Source: Saccharopolyspora shandongensis (GTDB taxonomy: Bacteria > Actinomycetota > Actinomycetes > Mycobacteriales > Pseudonocardiaceae). Taken from it: a stretch of 64,000 bases of DNA. Where the stretch lies: contig NZ_FNOK01000028.1 in the NCBI RefSeq assembly GCF_900106995.1, positions 55,429 to 119,428 of the forward strand, in the 5' to 3' direction. A model generated the notes under the pieces. It saw only the letters and a list, made by a program, of their open reading frames with translations. It searched no databases and was not told the DNA's origin. Numbering within the stretch: the first letter of the stretch is position 1; each line of letters opens with the position of its first letter. Positions 8,521 through 16,973 of the stretch are shown piece after piece. The translations under genes and the position numbers were made by a program.

Positions 8521-10278
8521 TCATTTCTCGGCCGGATCGAGCTCACCGGAGGCCTCGGCGGGCCGTGCCGAATCGTTGCCGTGTGCGAGGGTCTTGCCGG
8601 TGAGTCCGATGTGCGCTTCTCTACGCATGCGCTCGGAGATGTGCGGGTAGTGCAGCTCGAAGGCCGGGCGCTCGGAACGGATCCGGGGCAGCTCGGTGAA
8701 GTTGTGCCGCGGCGGCGGGCAGGACGTCGCCCACTCCAGGGAGTTGCCGAAACCCCACGGGTCGTCGACCGTGACGACCTCGCCGTAGCGGTAACTCTTG
8801 AACACGTTGTAGAGGAACGGCAGCATCGATGCGCCCAGGATGAACGCGCCGATCGTCGAGATCGTGTTCAGCGCGGTGAACCCATCAGATTCCAGGTAGT
8901 CGGCGTATCGACGCGGCATGCCCTCGTTGCCCAGCCAGTGCTGCACCAGGAACGTGCCGTGGAAACCGATGAAGGTCAGCCAGAAGTGCAGCTTGCCCAG
9001 TCGCTCGTCCATCATCCGGCCCGTGATCTTGGGGAACCAGAAGTAGATGCCGGCGAAGGTGGCGAACACGATCGTGCCGTAGAGCACGTAGTGGAAGTGG
9101 GCCACCACGAAGTAGGTGTCCGAGACGTGGAAGTTCACCGGCGGGGCGGCCAGCAGGACACCGGTCAGGCCGCCGAAGAGGAAGGTGACGAGGAAGCCGA
9201 CGCTGAAGATCATCGGCGTCTCGAAGGTCAGCTGCCCCTTCCACATGGTGCCGATCCAGTTGAAGAACTTGATGCCGGTCGGGACCGCGATCAGGAAGGT
9301 GGTGAACGCGAAGAACGGCAGCAGCACCGCGCCGGTGGCGTACATGTGGTGCGCCCACACGACCGCGGACAAGGTCGCGATGCCCAGCGTGGCCAGCACC
9401 AGACCGGTGTAGCCGAACAGCGGCTTGCGGCTGAACACCGGGAAGATCTCCGAGACGATGCCGAAGAACGGCAGCGCGACGATGTAGACCTCGGGGTGGC
9501 CGAAGAACCAGAACAGGTGCTGCCAGAGGATCACGCCGCCGTTGGCCGGGTCGAACACGTGCGCACCCAGTTGCCGGTCGGCCAGCAGACCGAGCAGCGC
9601 GGCGGTCAGGATCGGGAACGCCATCAGGATCAGCACGCTGGTGACCAGGATGTTCCAGGAGAAGATCGGCATCCGGAACATCGTCATGCCGGGCGCGCGC
9701 AGGCAGACCACCGTCGTGATCATGTTGACCGCACCGAGGATCGTGCCAAGACCGGATACCACCAGACCGGCGATCCACACGTCTGCGCCGTGGCCCGGCG
9801 AATGGATCGCGTCCGACAACGGGGTGTAGGCGAACCACCCGAAGTCCGCTGCCCCGCCAGGCATGAAGAACCCCGACAACACGACCAAGCTGCCGAAGGT
9901 GAACAACCAATATCCGAGAGCGTTCAACCGCGGGAACGCCACGTCCGGGGAACCGATCTGCAGCGGCAGGATGTAGTTCGCGAAGCCGAACACCACCGGC
10001 GTCGCGTACAGCAGCAGCATGACCGTGCCGTGCATGGTGAACAGCTGGTTGTACTGCTCCTGCGACAGGAACTGCATCCCCGGAACGGCCAACTCGCCAC
10101 GGATCAGCATCGCCATCAGGCCGCCGACCAGGAAGAACGCCATCGACGTGACCAGGTAGAGGATGCCGATCTGCTTGTGGTCCGTGGTGCGGAACATCCG
10201 CGCCACGGCCGTCCCCTTCGCTTGCGCGCGCCTCGGCAGAGGACGCGCCGCGGTCGGTCGTTGGGCTATGTCAGTCAC
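8521..10278 (-). CDS. ctaD: Cytochrome c oxidase subunit I (aa3 type)
   Basis: 585 residues from a GTG at 10278 preceded by GGAGACGGAT; an earlier in-frame start at 10374 lacks a site and adds a non-conserved leader. The twelve-helix heme-copper oxidase core is clear: RTTDHKQIGILYLVTS at the start, MHGTVMLLLYATP, FFGHPEVYIVALPFFG with the CuB His and the cross-linking Tyr region, WAHHMYATG, and HFHYVLYG with the heme ligands. It is an integral membrane protein reducing O2 to water. The other oxidase subunits are not adjacent, as is common for actinobacterial ctaD. Tandem palindromic elements at 10394-10423 lie about 115-145 bases upstream. Confidence 0.95.
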   Translation of the reverse strand: MTDIAQRPTAARPLPRRAQAKGTAVARMFRTTDHKQIGILYLVTSMAFFLVGGLMAMLIRGELAVPGMQFLSQEQYNQLFTMHGTVMLLLYATPVVFGFANYILPLQIGSPDVAFPRLNALGYWLFTFGSLVVLSGFFMPGGAADFGWFAYTPLSDAIHSPGHGADVWIAGLVVSGLGTILGAVNMITTVVCLRAPGMTMFRMPIFSWNILVTSVLILMAFPILTAALLGLLADRQLGAHVFDPANGGVILWQHLFWFFGHPEVYIVALPFFGIVSEIFPVFSRKPLFGYTGLVLATLGIATLSAVVWAHHMYATGAVLLPFFAFTTFLIAVPTGIKFFNWIGTMWKGQLTFETPMIFSVGFLVTFLFGGLTGVLLAAPPVNFHVSDTYFVVAHFHYVLYGTIVFATFAGIYFWFPKITGRMMDERLGKLHFWLTFIGFHGTFLVQHWLGNEGMPRRYADYLESDGFTALNTISTIGAFILGASMLPFLYNVFKSYRYGEVVTVDDPWGFGNSLEWATSCPPPRHNFTELPRIRSERPAFELHYPHISERMRREAHIGLTGKTLAHGNDSARPAEASGELDPAEK

Positions 10279-10393
10279 ATCCGTCTCCGAACATCTGGCG
10301 GTTGGTGCGGGCCGAAGCGGCCAGGCGGCCAAGAACGTGACCCCGGCTCCGCATTCGAGATCACGCCCTCTCACACCGCGACCACGAAGTGTG

Positions 10394-10423
10394 CACCAAT
10401 GTTTAGCACACTAATCATTGGGG
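10394..10423. promoter_or_regulatory. Two tandem operator-like elements upstream of ctaD
   Basis: CACTAATCATTGGGG (10409-10423) fits the CACYAAY-N-RTTRGTG pattern with one deviation, and CACCAATGTTTAGCA (10394-10408) matches the left half. They abut directly. The same pattern occurs at 4533, 11571 and 11687. Confidence 0.5.
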
Positions 10424-10713
10424 TCAAACCAGCAGCAAGGCAAGGCATAGTGCGCAAGACCACGAAGCGCGAAGCATCGGGCGGCACTGCACGATGAACT
10501 GCGCGGCCAGCTCGTTCCGCAGCGCAATCGGCGCGGTGCTGCGGGTCAGCTTCGAACCTGCCGTCGCCCGTCGTAGATCACCTGGATCCCGGTTGCGACC
10601 GCCTCCGTGCCACGAACCCGGCTTCGGCGAAAGCTTCGAACAACGACGCTCTTCTGCACGGTGTCCAGTTCGGCCCGGCCCGGATGCGCCCACCGGGTCC
10701 GGGCCGAGGCTGC

Positions 10714-11544
10714 TCAGAGTTCTACGGGCACACCGACGAGCGAGCCGTACTCGACCCACGAGCCGTCGTAGTTCTTCACATCCTTCTGGTCGAGCAACTC
10801 GTGCAGGACGAACCAGCTGTGCGCGCTGCGCTCGCCGATGCGGCAGTACACGATCGTTGGCGTGTCATCCAGGCGTACGCCAGCGTCGTCGTAGAGCTTG
10901 CGCAGTTCCGCATCAGGCAGGAACGTGCCGTCCTCAGCCGCGGTCTTCGCCCACGGGATGTTCTTGGCCGTCGGGACATGCCCGGGCACCTGCGACTGCT
11001 CCTGGGGAAAGGCCGGAGGCGCGAGGAGCTCGCCGGCGAATTCCGGCGCCGAACGCACGTCCACGATCGTCTTGACTCCGATCGAGGCCACCACCTCGTC
11101 GCGGAACGCGCGCAGCGAATTGTCGGCGTCTTGCGCCACATACCGAGTGCGTGGGCGGAAGACCGGCTCAGTGCTCAGCTCACGACCATCGAGCTCCCAC
11201 TTCTTGCGGCCACCGTCGAGCAGACGGACATCGCGATGGCCGTAGACCTTGAAGTACCAGTACGCGTAGGCCGCGAACCAGTTGTTGTTGCCCCCGTAGA
11301 GCACGACCGTGTCGTCGTTGGCGATTCCCTTGGCAGACAGCAGCCTCTCGAAACCAGCCTTGTCGATAAAGTCGCGTCCCACTGGCGCCTGCAGATCCTT
11401 GCGCCAGTCCAGCCCTACCGCTCCGCGAAGGTGATCGACGTGGTAGGCATCGGCGTCCTCGTCGACCTCGAGGAACACGACCCCCTCGGTATCGAGGTTC
11501 TTCTGGGCCCAGTCCGCGTCGACCAGAACGTTGTCTCTGCTCAT
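10714..11544 (-). CDS. Thiosulfate sulfurtransferase (rhodanese, two-domain)
   Basis: 276 residues from the ATG at 11544 behind GGGAGCGAGC. It has two rhodanese modules: an inactive N-terminal one with VLVDADWAQKNLD, LRGAVGLDW and DDTVVLYGGNNNWFAAYAYW, and a C-terminal one with TIVDVRSAPEF and the active-site loop VYCRIGERSAHSWFV, where the Cys carries the persulfide. The enzyme moves sulfur from thiosulfate to cyanide or thiol acceptors in the cytoplasm. It is divergent from the OhrR-like regulator across 168 bases with three operator-like dyads, so it is probably that regulator's target. In mycobacteria the same family is linked to sulfate and cysteine metabolism. Confidence 0.9.
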   Translation of the reverse strand: MSRDNVLVDADWAQKNLDTEGVVFLEVDEDADAYHVDHLRGAVGLDWRKDLQAPVGRDFIDKAGFERLLSAKGIANDDTVVLYGGNNNWFAAYAYWYFKVYGHRDVRLLDGGRKKWELDGRELSTEPVFRPRTRYVAQDADNSLRAFRDEVVASIGVKTIVDVRSAPEFAGELLAPPAFPQEQSQVPGHVPTAKNIPWAKTAAEDGTFLPDAELRKLYDDAGVRLDDTPTIVYCRIGERSAHSWFVLHELLDQKDVKNYDGSWVEYGSLVGVPVEL

Positions 11545-11570
11545 GCTCGCTCCCGCGACAATTGAATGCA

Positions 11571-11591
11571 CACCAACAGTTGGTGCACCAA
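11571..11591. promoter_or_regulatory. Overlapping palindromes upstream of the sulfurtransferase
   Basis: CACCAAC-A-GTTGGTG (11571-11585) is a perfect 15-bp dyad. It overlaps TTGGTGCACCAA (11580-11591), a perfect 12-bp palindrome. The site lies 27-47 bases upstream of the sulfurtransferase ATG. Confidence 0.65.
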
Positions 11592-11680
11592 GCAAAGTCG
11601 ATCGTAGCCGCTCCCCTCCGCGGACACGGCGTCGTTCCGCAATGCGAGACGACTGCCTCGCGAGCAGTCGCCATGGATGC

Positions 11681-11706
11681 TTGGTGCACCAATCGTTGGG
11701 TATACT
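11681..11706 (+). promoter_or_regulatory. Promoter and operator of the MarR-family gene
   Basis: TATACT at 11701-11706 is a good -10, ending 6 bases before the GTG at 11713, so the mRNA is probably leaderless. Immediately upstream are TTGGTGCACCAA (11681-11692, identical to 11580-11591) and the imperfect CACCAATCGTTGGGT (11687-11701). Binding there would block transcription, consistent with autorepression. Confidence 0.6.
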
Positions 11707-11712
11707 GCGGAC

Positions 11713-12165
11713 GTGCCTTCCCCCACGCGCGATCCGCTTGCACTTGAAGAACAGGTCTGCTTTGCGCTCGCGGTCGCTTCGCGCAGCGTGGTCGCCGCCT
11801 ACAAGCCAGTGCTGGAGCCCCTTGGGCTGACCCACCCGCAGTACCTGGTGATGCTTGCGCTCTGGCAACACGGCGAGGTCGGCATCAAAGACCTCAGCGA
11901 ACTGCTGCACCTTGACCCGGGAACCCTGTCCCCCTTGGTCAAGCGGCTAGAACACCTCGGCTTGCTCGAACGCGTCCGCCCCTCTCACGATCAACGCACT
12001 TTGCAAATAACCCTGACCCCGGCCGGTCGGTCCCTCAAACGCAAAGCGCTCCAGGTGCCCGCGGCGATGCTCAACAAGTTCGGCATGACAGTCGAGGACC
12101 TTCAGCGGACAAACGCACTACTGCACGACATCATCGAGGCGGCCCAGACGGCAGCGAACCCTTGA
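11713..12165 (+). CDS. OhrR-like MarR-family redox-sensing repressor
   Basis: 150 residues from GTG 11713; an upstream ATG at 11677 would place the operator and -10 inside the gene, so the GTG is preferred. The sequence lines up with Bacillus OhrR: LEEQVCFALA with the sensing Cys16, AYKPVLEPLGLTHPQYLVML with the conserved Tyr, the DNA-binding helices DLSELLHLDPGTLSPLVKRLE, and the wing ERVRPSHDQRTLQITLTPAG. The second Tyr next to the Cys region in OhrR (FLLY) is Ala here. OhrR proteins leave DNA when the Cys is oxidised by organic peroxides. Here no ohr gene is adjacent; the divergent partner is a rhodanese. It may therefore respond to reactive sulfur or another oxidant (inference). Confidence 0.85.
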   Translation: MPSPTRDPLALEEQVCFALAVASRSVVAAYKPVLEPLGLTHPQYLVMLALWQHGEVGIKDLSELLHLDPGTLSPLVKRLEHLGLLERVRPSHDQRTLQITLTPAGRSLKRKALQVPAAMLNKFGMTVEDLQRTNALLHDIIEAAQTAANP

Positions 12166-12537
12166 TGAAGCGCGTTGCCACCACGGCTGACCCGTGGCCG
12201 ACGCGGTCCAGGTTGATCTTGCTGGCACCGAGAGCCAGTGGTTTCCGCACCTCGCGGAAGGTCGTCACCGCCACGCCCAGCACGCGGGCGTAGAAGTCGA
12301 TCGCGGCTTCCAGGTCGGCCGTTGTGAGCACGAGGGGTCGAGCCGGTCGATGCGCATGCGCTCAGCTTCCTCTCGAACGGCCGTGAAATCAGGGGCTTCG
12401 GAACCAGCCACATCGGCGGTGCTTGCTACCCCCACCGGGAGCCGCAGCACAAGCGTGTCCTGTTTGGACATCGCGACAAGGGCGACCTCCGGCCACAGCG
12501 GGCGTTGGTGGTCGACGGCGTTGTCGATGACGCTCAT
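12131..12537 (-). pseudogene. Broken VOC (glyoxalase/bleomycin-resistance fold) gene coupled to the LAL regulator
   Basis: The ATG at 12537 follows the stop of the LAL regulator by one base, with GGAGGG inside the regulator's last codons, so translation would be coupled. The first 65 residues (MSVIDNAVDHQRPLWPEVAL onward) are not recognised. They run into MRIDRLD, the usual VOC opening. One base is missing after the Asp near 12345, and the VOC fold continues in another frame: LTTADLEAAIDFYARVLGV, then ALGASKINLD. The frame ends at 12131, well short of the usual ~125 residues. Its 3' end overlaps the end of the MarR gene on the other strand. Confidence 0.65.
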
Positions 12538-12538
12538 G

Positions 12539-15217
12539 TCAGCCCTCCGGGTGGGGCCCTTCGGGAACGGAGTGGTGCCGGGCGGCGAGCTCGGTTCGGG
12601 AGCGGATGCCGAGCTTCGCGTAGATGCGCGTCAGGTGGTACTGAACTGTTTTGCTGGACAGGAACAGCTCAGCCGCAACCTCCTTGTTGGACATTCCTCG
12701 TGCGACGAGCCGCGTGACCGCGTCCTCCTGGGGAGTCAACTTCGAGTCCGAGCGCATGAGGTGGACGCCCCCTGCTTTCAGCTCCCGGTCGCAGCGTTCG
12801 ACGTAGGTCGTCGCCCCCATCGCGGCGAAGCCGTCGCGGGCCGTGGTGAGCGCGACGTCGGCTCGCGCGCGGCGGCCGAGGCGGCGCAACGTCTGGCCGT
12901 AGCTGAAGTTGATGCGGGCTTGGTCGTAGCGCAGGGGCAGCGTGCCGATCAGCTCGAGGGCTTCGTCGAACGAGGCTGTTGCGGCGATGACGTCGCTCCG
13001 CGCGCCGTGGAGACGACCGCGGGCGGCGGCGAGGCGGGCGCGGGCGGAGGTGTGTCCGCGTTTGGCGGCCAGCTTTTCGTGGGGCGCGAGGAAGTCGTCG
13101 GCTTCGTCGAACCGGCCGAGCAGGACCAGGGCATGGGCGTACATGTCGTGCCAGGGCCAGTGGCCGGGCTCGTCGGCGCTGGAGGACGGAGCGGGACGGG
13201 TGAGCGGGTACAGCGCCCGCAGCACGCCGGCGGAGTCGGCGCGGGCCTCGGCGACGTGGGCTCGCGCGAGCTGGCTCGGGATCCGCATGATCTGGTAGTC
13301 GCTCGCGCCGGTGGCGCACTGCAGGAGCACGCTCTCGGCAGCGTCCCAGTCACCGCGCAGCGCATGCACCGCCGCTGCCGTCCACAGCAGCAGCGGGCCG
13401 GTCAGCAGAATTCCGGTGCTCTCCTGCAGTTCCAGGGCCTCGCGGACAGTCGTGAGCGCTGCGTCGCACTCTCCGGTGAGAAACTGCGTCCGCGCCAGCC
13501 ACGCACGCGCCCACAGGGAGATCCGCGCGGACCCGCCGAGATAGGTGGTGGGGACCGAGCTTTCGAGGTCGATGCGGGCGTCGTCGACCCGGTCGGTGAT
13601 CAGGTTCAGCCAGCCACGGGCCAGCATCGCGCGCTGGGCCTGGGCGCCGTGCCGCAGACGCCCGGTCAGGTGCTCGTAGTCGCGGCGAGCTAGCTTCGCG
13701 CGTCCGGTGCCGGCGAGTCCGAGACCGCGGATGGCCGCGGCTTCAACAGCGGGGGGCGTGTCCGCACCAGCCAGTTCGATCGCGCGGTCGGCCCACCGCA
13801 CGAGGTCGCTGCCGTCGTAGCGGGCGAGCGCGTCGAGGACGTAGCGCTGGCAGACGAGCGCCGCGGTCTCCGGTTCGCGATCGGTGCTGACGATGTCCCA
13901 GGCACGGCGGAGCCGGGTCCCGGCCTCTGCGGCGCGGCCGCGGACCACGGCGAGGTAGCCGAGGACAGCGTCCCGCAGCGGGGTCTCGCGGAGGCTCTCG
14001 ACTTCCGGGACCAACGCCGCCGCTCGGAAGACGTCGCCCGCGCCGATCAGGGCGTCGACGGCCCAGGTGATCCGGGATTGCTGCTGCTGCGGGTCATCCG
14101 TGAGCCGGCCGGCGTCGCTGAGCAAAGTGGCAGCGGTACCCCAAGCTCCTTCGGCGGCTCGTTCGCGGGCGAGGTCGTCCAACCGCCCGGCGACCTCCGC
14201 ATCGGGGACCGGACTGGCGGCGACCAGCAGTCGCAGCGACCGGACGGGGTCGTCGACCAACTCCGCGGCGCGACGCTGCAGGCCGGCGCACCGCGCTGGT
14301 CCGAGGCTGGTCAGCACGGCGGCCCGCACCATGGGGTCCGGTGGGCTGACCTGGGTGAGTCCACGCCGGGCGAGCTGGACGAGGCCGGCTTCGGATGCCT
14401 CGTCCAACAGGAGCAACGGGTCGACATCGAGCTCTGCCAAGGCCATCACGTCTCGCACCGGCGTGTCGGTGCCCAGGACGGCGGTCGCCTCGGCGAATCG
14501 CCGAACCGGCGACGAACACTCCGCGAGTGCTTGCCGGACGCGGGCGTCGACGGCGGCCGGGGCGGGCAGGGTCGGGTCGAACTGGGACCAGGTGGCCCGA
14601 GGTAGCTCCGCGAGCAGCTCGACGACCGGTTTCGGGCGGCCGGAAGTGTGGCGCAGCAGCCGCTCGGCCATCCACGGGTGCAGCGCGACACCGTAAGACG
14701 CGGCCAGCTCGCTGATCTGCCTGGCGTCCAGCGGCGGAATCCGGGGCTTGTCGGTCGCGATCCGCGGCAGCAAGTCGAGCACTTCGGCGTCGGTGCGGCG
14801 GTCACCGGTAGTGGCGGTGGCCAGGACCTGGAGCCGCGCCTCGGGGTGATGGCGCAAGGTCGACGCCAGGGTCTGCAGCGATTCCACGTCGGCGAAGTGC
14901 GCGTCGTCGACAACGAGCAGCGTGGCCGGGACGAGTTGTTCGACGAGCTTCTCCGCCGTGTCGAGCGGGGTGGACGTCGCCAAGCCGGGGAACGCTTGAG
15001 ACAGCAGGGCATACGAACAGTGGGACTCCCACGCAGCCGCCGTGACCTGACGGCGCGGCCCCTCGTGACGCCGCAGGAGATGTTCGGCGACCGCCGACTT
15101 GCCGATCCCGGGCGGGCCGGCGAGCAGGACGAAGCGGTTGTGGCCGGCCCGGAGGCGCTGCTCCAGACCTGCCACGAGCTCTGCTAGCCCGATCAGCGAC
15201 TCTGCTGCTCTCGTCAC
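12539..15217 (-). CDS. Large ATP-binding LuxR-family (LAL) transcriptional regulator
   Basis: About 892 residues if it starts at the GTG at 15217, which has GAGG five bases upstream; the open frame extends to 15349 but that part overlaps a benD remnant. Near the N terminus is a Walker A (LLAGPPGIGKSAVAEHLL) and a Walker B (LLVVDDAHFAD), followed by a long alpha-helical TPR-like middle. The C terminus is a LuxR HTH (LTPQEDAVTRLVARGMSNKE, then VAAELFLSSKTVQYHLTRIY). LAL proteins are cytoplasmic activators of carbon-use or secondary-metabolite genes. It lies next to the ben operon, facing the same way, so it may control benzoate use; this is not shown by the sequence. Confidence 0.88.
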   Translation of the reverse strand: MTRAAESLIGLAELVAGLEQRLRAGHNRFVLLAGPPGIGKSAVAEHLLRRHEGPRRQVTAAAWESHCSYALLSQAFPGLATSTPLDTAEKLVEQLVPATLLVVDDAHFADVESLQTLASTLRHHPEARLQVLATATTGDRRTDAEVLDLLPRIATDKPRIPPLDARQISELAASYGVALHPWMAERLLRHTSGRPKPVVELLAELPRATWSQFDPTLPAPAAVDARVRQALAECSSPVRRFAEATAVLGTDTPVRDVMALAELDVDPLLLLDEASEAGLVQLARRGLTQVSPPDPMVRAAVLTSLGPARCAGLQRRAAELVDDPVRSLRLLVAASPVPDAEVAGRLDDLARERAAEGAWGTAATLLSDAGRLTDDPQQQQSRITWAVDALIGAGDVFRAAALVPEVESLRETPLRDAVLGYLAVVRGRAAEAGTRLRRAWDIVSTDREPETAALVCQRYVLDALARYDGSDLVRWADRAIELAGADTPPAVEAAAIRGLGLAGTGRAKLARRDYEHLTGRLRHGAQAQRAMLARGWLNLITDRVDDARIDLESSVPTTYLGGSARISLWARAWLARTQFLTGECDAALTTVREALELQESTGILLTGPLLLWTAAAVHALRGDWDAAESVLLQCATGASDYQIMRIPSQLARAHVAEARADSAGVLRALYPLTRPAPSSSADEPGHWPWHDMYAHALVLLGRFDEADDFLAPHEKLAAKRGHTSARARLAAARGRLHGARSDVIAATASFDEALELIGTLPLRYDQARINFSYGQTLRRLGRRARADVALTTARDGFAAMGATTYVERCDRELKAGGVHLMRSDSKLTPQEDAVTRLVARGMSNKEVAAELFLSSKTVQYHLTRIYAKLGIRSRTELAARHHSVPEGPHPEG

Positions 15218-15244
15218 GTCCACCTCGTCGTTGGTTCCTGGCCA

Positions 15245-15499
15245 ACTGAGATCGCCCCGGCCACGGGCAAGACAGTCCCGGTCACATACGACGCCTCGTC
15301 GGAGGCGAGGAACGTGATGGCCCCCGCCTGCTCGTCTAGCGAGCCGCATCGCTCGACCAGCGACGACTCAAATGGCTAATCGATGCGGGCCTGGAACCGG
15401 GCCCTCGCCTGCTCGAAGGTCAAAGCTGAGCCGTCCCGCGCCAGTGCGTCGGCGAGCGCAGTATCGCGGGCGATCAGCGGCGGACGGGTGTGGACCATA
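15245..15499 (-). pseudogene. Duplicated, broken 3' end of benD
   Basis: Minus-strand reading gives GSALTFEQARARFQARID, then a stop. In another frame it gives ERCGSLDEQAGAITFLASDE and ASYVTGTVLPVAG. These match the last ~60 residues of the intact BenD (GSALETEQERAWFQAHID; KRYGTLDEQAAAIAFLASGE; ASYITGTVLPVAG), with divergence and at least one frameshift near 15380. It lies on the far side of benK from the intact copy, so benK is flanked by two benD 3' ends. Confidence 0.8.
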
Positions 15500-15507
15500 T
15501 GACCAGC

Positions 15508-16848
15508 CTAAGCGGGATGAGGACTGCCAGCCGCTGGTGCAGCCACGGGCAGGTCCTCCTCGCCGTGGCGTGAACGGGGCACCAGCACCGTCACCACCGC
15601 CGCGGCGGCCGCGATAGCGGCGAACAGGTAGAACGTCGTGGTGCCACCGAGGCCCGCGCCGACGAGCAGACCGCCGACCACCGGGCCAACGATGCCGCCG
15701 ATCCTGCCGAAGCCCGCACACCACGCGACACCGGCTGCGCGCGCCCTGGTGGGGTAATAGTTCGACGCCAGACCGTAGACGAGCACCTGCGTGCCGATCG
15801 TGCCGATGCCGGCCACTGCGACCGCTAGTAGCAGCGCGCCCAGTGGGAGGCGCAGCGGCAGCAGCGCGAGAGTGCACGCAGCGAGGACGAACGTCGTGGC
15901 GACCACGCGCTTGGCCCCGGCCCGGTCGGCCCACAACGACGCGAACATGCCGCCCACGATGGCGCCGAGGTTGAGCACGAACAGGAACATCAGCGAGTAG
16001 CTCTTGTCGTAGCCGTTATTGGCCATGATCTGCGGTAGCCATGTGTTGAGCCCGTAGGTCAGCAGCAGCCCTGCGAAGCTCATCAAGCCCAGCAGCGCCG
16101 TCGGCCACGCCAACTCCCTCGTAGTCAGCGCCGGGAACCCCACGCGGGTGGTCCCGGCCGGCTTCACCGGCTCGGCGGGCAGCGCGATTCCGGTGCGCTC
16201 GGCGAGCACCTTCGCCTGCTCGACCCGACCGCGGGAGGCGAGCCACTTCGGTGATTCCGGCAGCTTCACCACGGCCAGCGGAAGCACGAGCACGATCGGC
16301 AGCGCCCCGATCCAGAACAGCCCGCGCCAGCCGACCGCGTCGGCCAGCACGAGGGCGAGCAGGGCGGCCAGCACGCCACCGGCGGGTACTCCGCTGTAGA
16401 CGATGGCGTTGAGCCTGTTCCGCCGTCCCGGCGGGGCGAACTCCGCCACCAGCGCCCCGACTGTCGCCACCAGCGCGCCGACCCCGATGCCGGTGAAGAA
16501 CCGGCCAATGCCGAAGGCGGTGACATTCTGGGTCAGCGCGGTCGCACCCATCCCGATCGAGAACCAGGCGAGGTTGATCAGCATGATCCTGCGGCGGCCG
16601 ATCCAGTCACCGAGACTGCCCGCGGCCAGTGCCCCCACGAGGACCCCGATGAGTGCGTAGCTGCCGAGTGCGCCCGCCTGGCCGGGCGTGATCGGCCCGA
16701 GCTGGGCCGGGTCGGCGAGCAGGGTGGGCAACACGGTGCCGTACACGACGAGGTCGTATCCGTCGAATACGAGCACGATGGTCGACAGTGCGACCACCCA
16801 GGACACGGTGCGCTGGCGCCGGCGCGTCATTGCGTCGGTTTCGGACAT
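15508..16848 (-). CDS. benK: Benzoate/aromatic acid:H+ symporter (MFS, AAHS family)
   Basis: 446 residues from the ATG at 16848 behind GGGAG. Twelve membrane helices are visible. The AAHS signature DGYDLVVYGTVLPTLL in helix 1 carries the Asp needed for aromatic acid uptake, and LGDWIGRRRIMLI is the MFS loop 2-3 motif. A central cytoplasmic loop follows LPESPKWL. It would bring benzoate across the cell membrane with protons. It is the last gene of the leftward benA-benB-benCD-benK run, 125 bases after benCD, which fits benzoate as substrate, though related porters carry 4-hydroxybenzoate or protocatechuate. Confidence 0.9.
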   Translation of the reverse strand: MSETDAMTRRRQRTVSWVVALSTIVLVFDGYDLVVYGTVLPTLLADPAQLGPITPGQAGALGSYALIGVLVGALAAGSLGDWIGRRRIMLINLAWFSIGMGATALTQNVTAFGIGRFFTGIGVGALVATVGALVAEFAPPGRRNRLNAIVYSGVPAGGVLAALLALVLADAVGWRGLFWIGALPIVLVLPLAVVKLPESPKWLASRGRVEQAKVLAERTGIALPAEPVKPAGTTRVGFPALTTRELAWPTALLGLMSFAGLLLTYGLNTWLPQIMANNGYDKSYSLMFLFVLNLGAIVGGMFASLWADRAGAKRVVATTFVLAACTLALLPLRLPLGALLLAVAVAGIGTIGTQVLVYGLASNYYPTRARAAGVAWCAGFGRIGGIVGPVVGGLLVGAGLGGTTTFYLFAAIAAAAAVVTVLVPRSRHGEEDLPVAAPAAGSPHPA

Positions 16849-16973
16849 GAGGGACTCCCGGCAGTGTTGGGTGGGGACAGGAGGGGCGGCCCCGGCCAGG
16901 GCAGCCCGGCGGCGCGAAGCCGCACAACTGCGGCGCAGGACGGGGCGCGTCATCGACCCCGGCCAGGCCGGCG

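Noticed and set aside
8581..10497. 638-codon open frame on the plus strand
   Set aside because: Antisense to ctaD, whose membrane-protein codons give a Glu/Arg/His-rich nonsense translation.
12194..13693. 499-codon open frame on the plus strand
   Set aside because: Antisense to the LAL regulator; no ribosome site and no domain.
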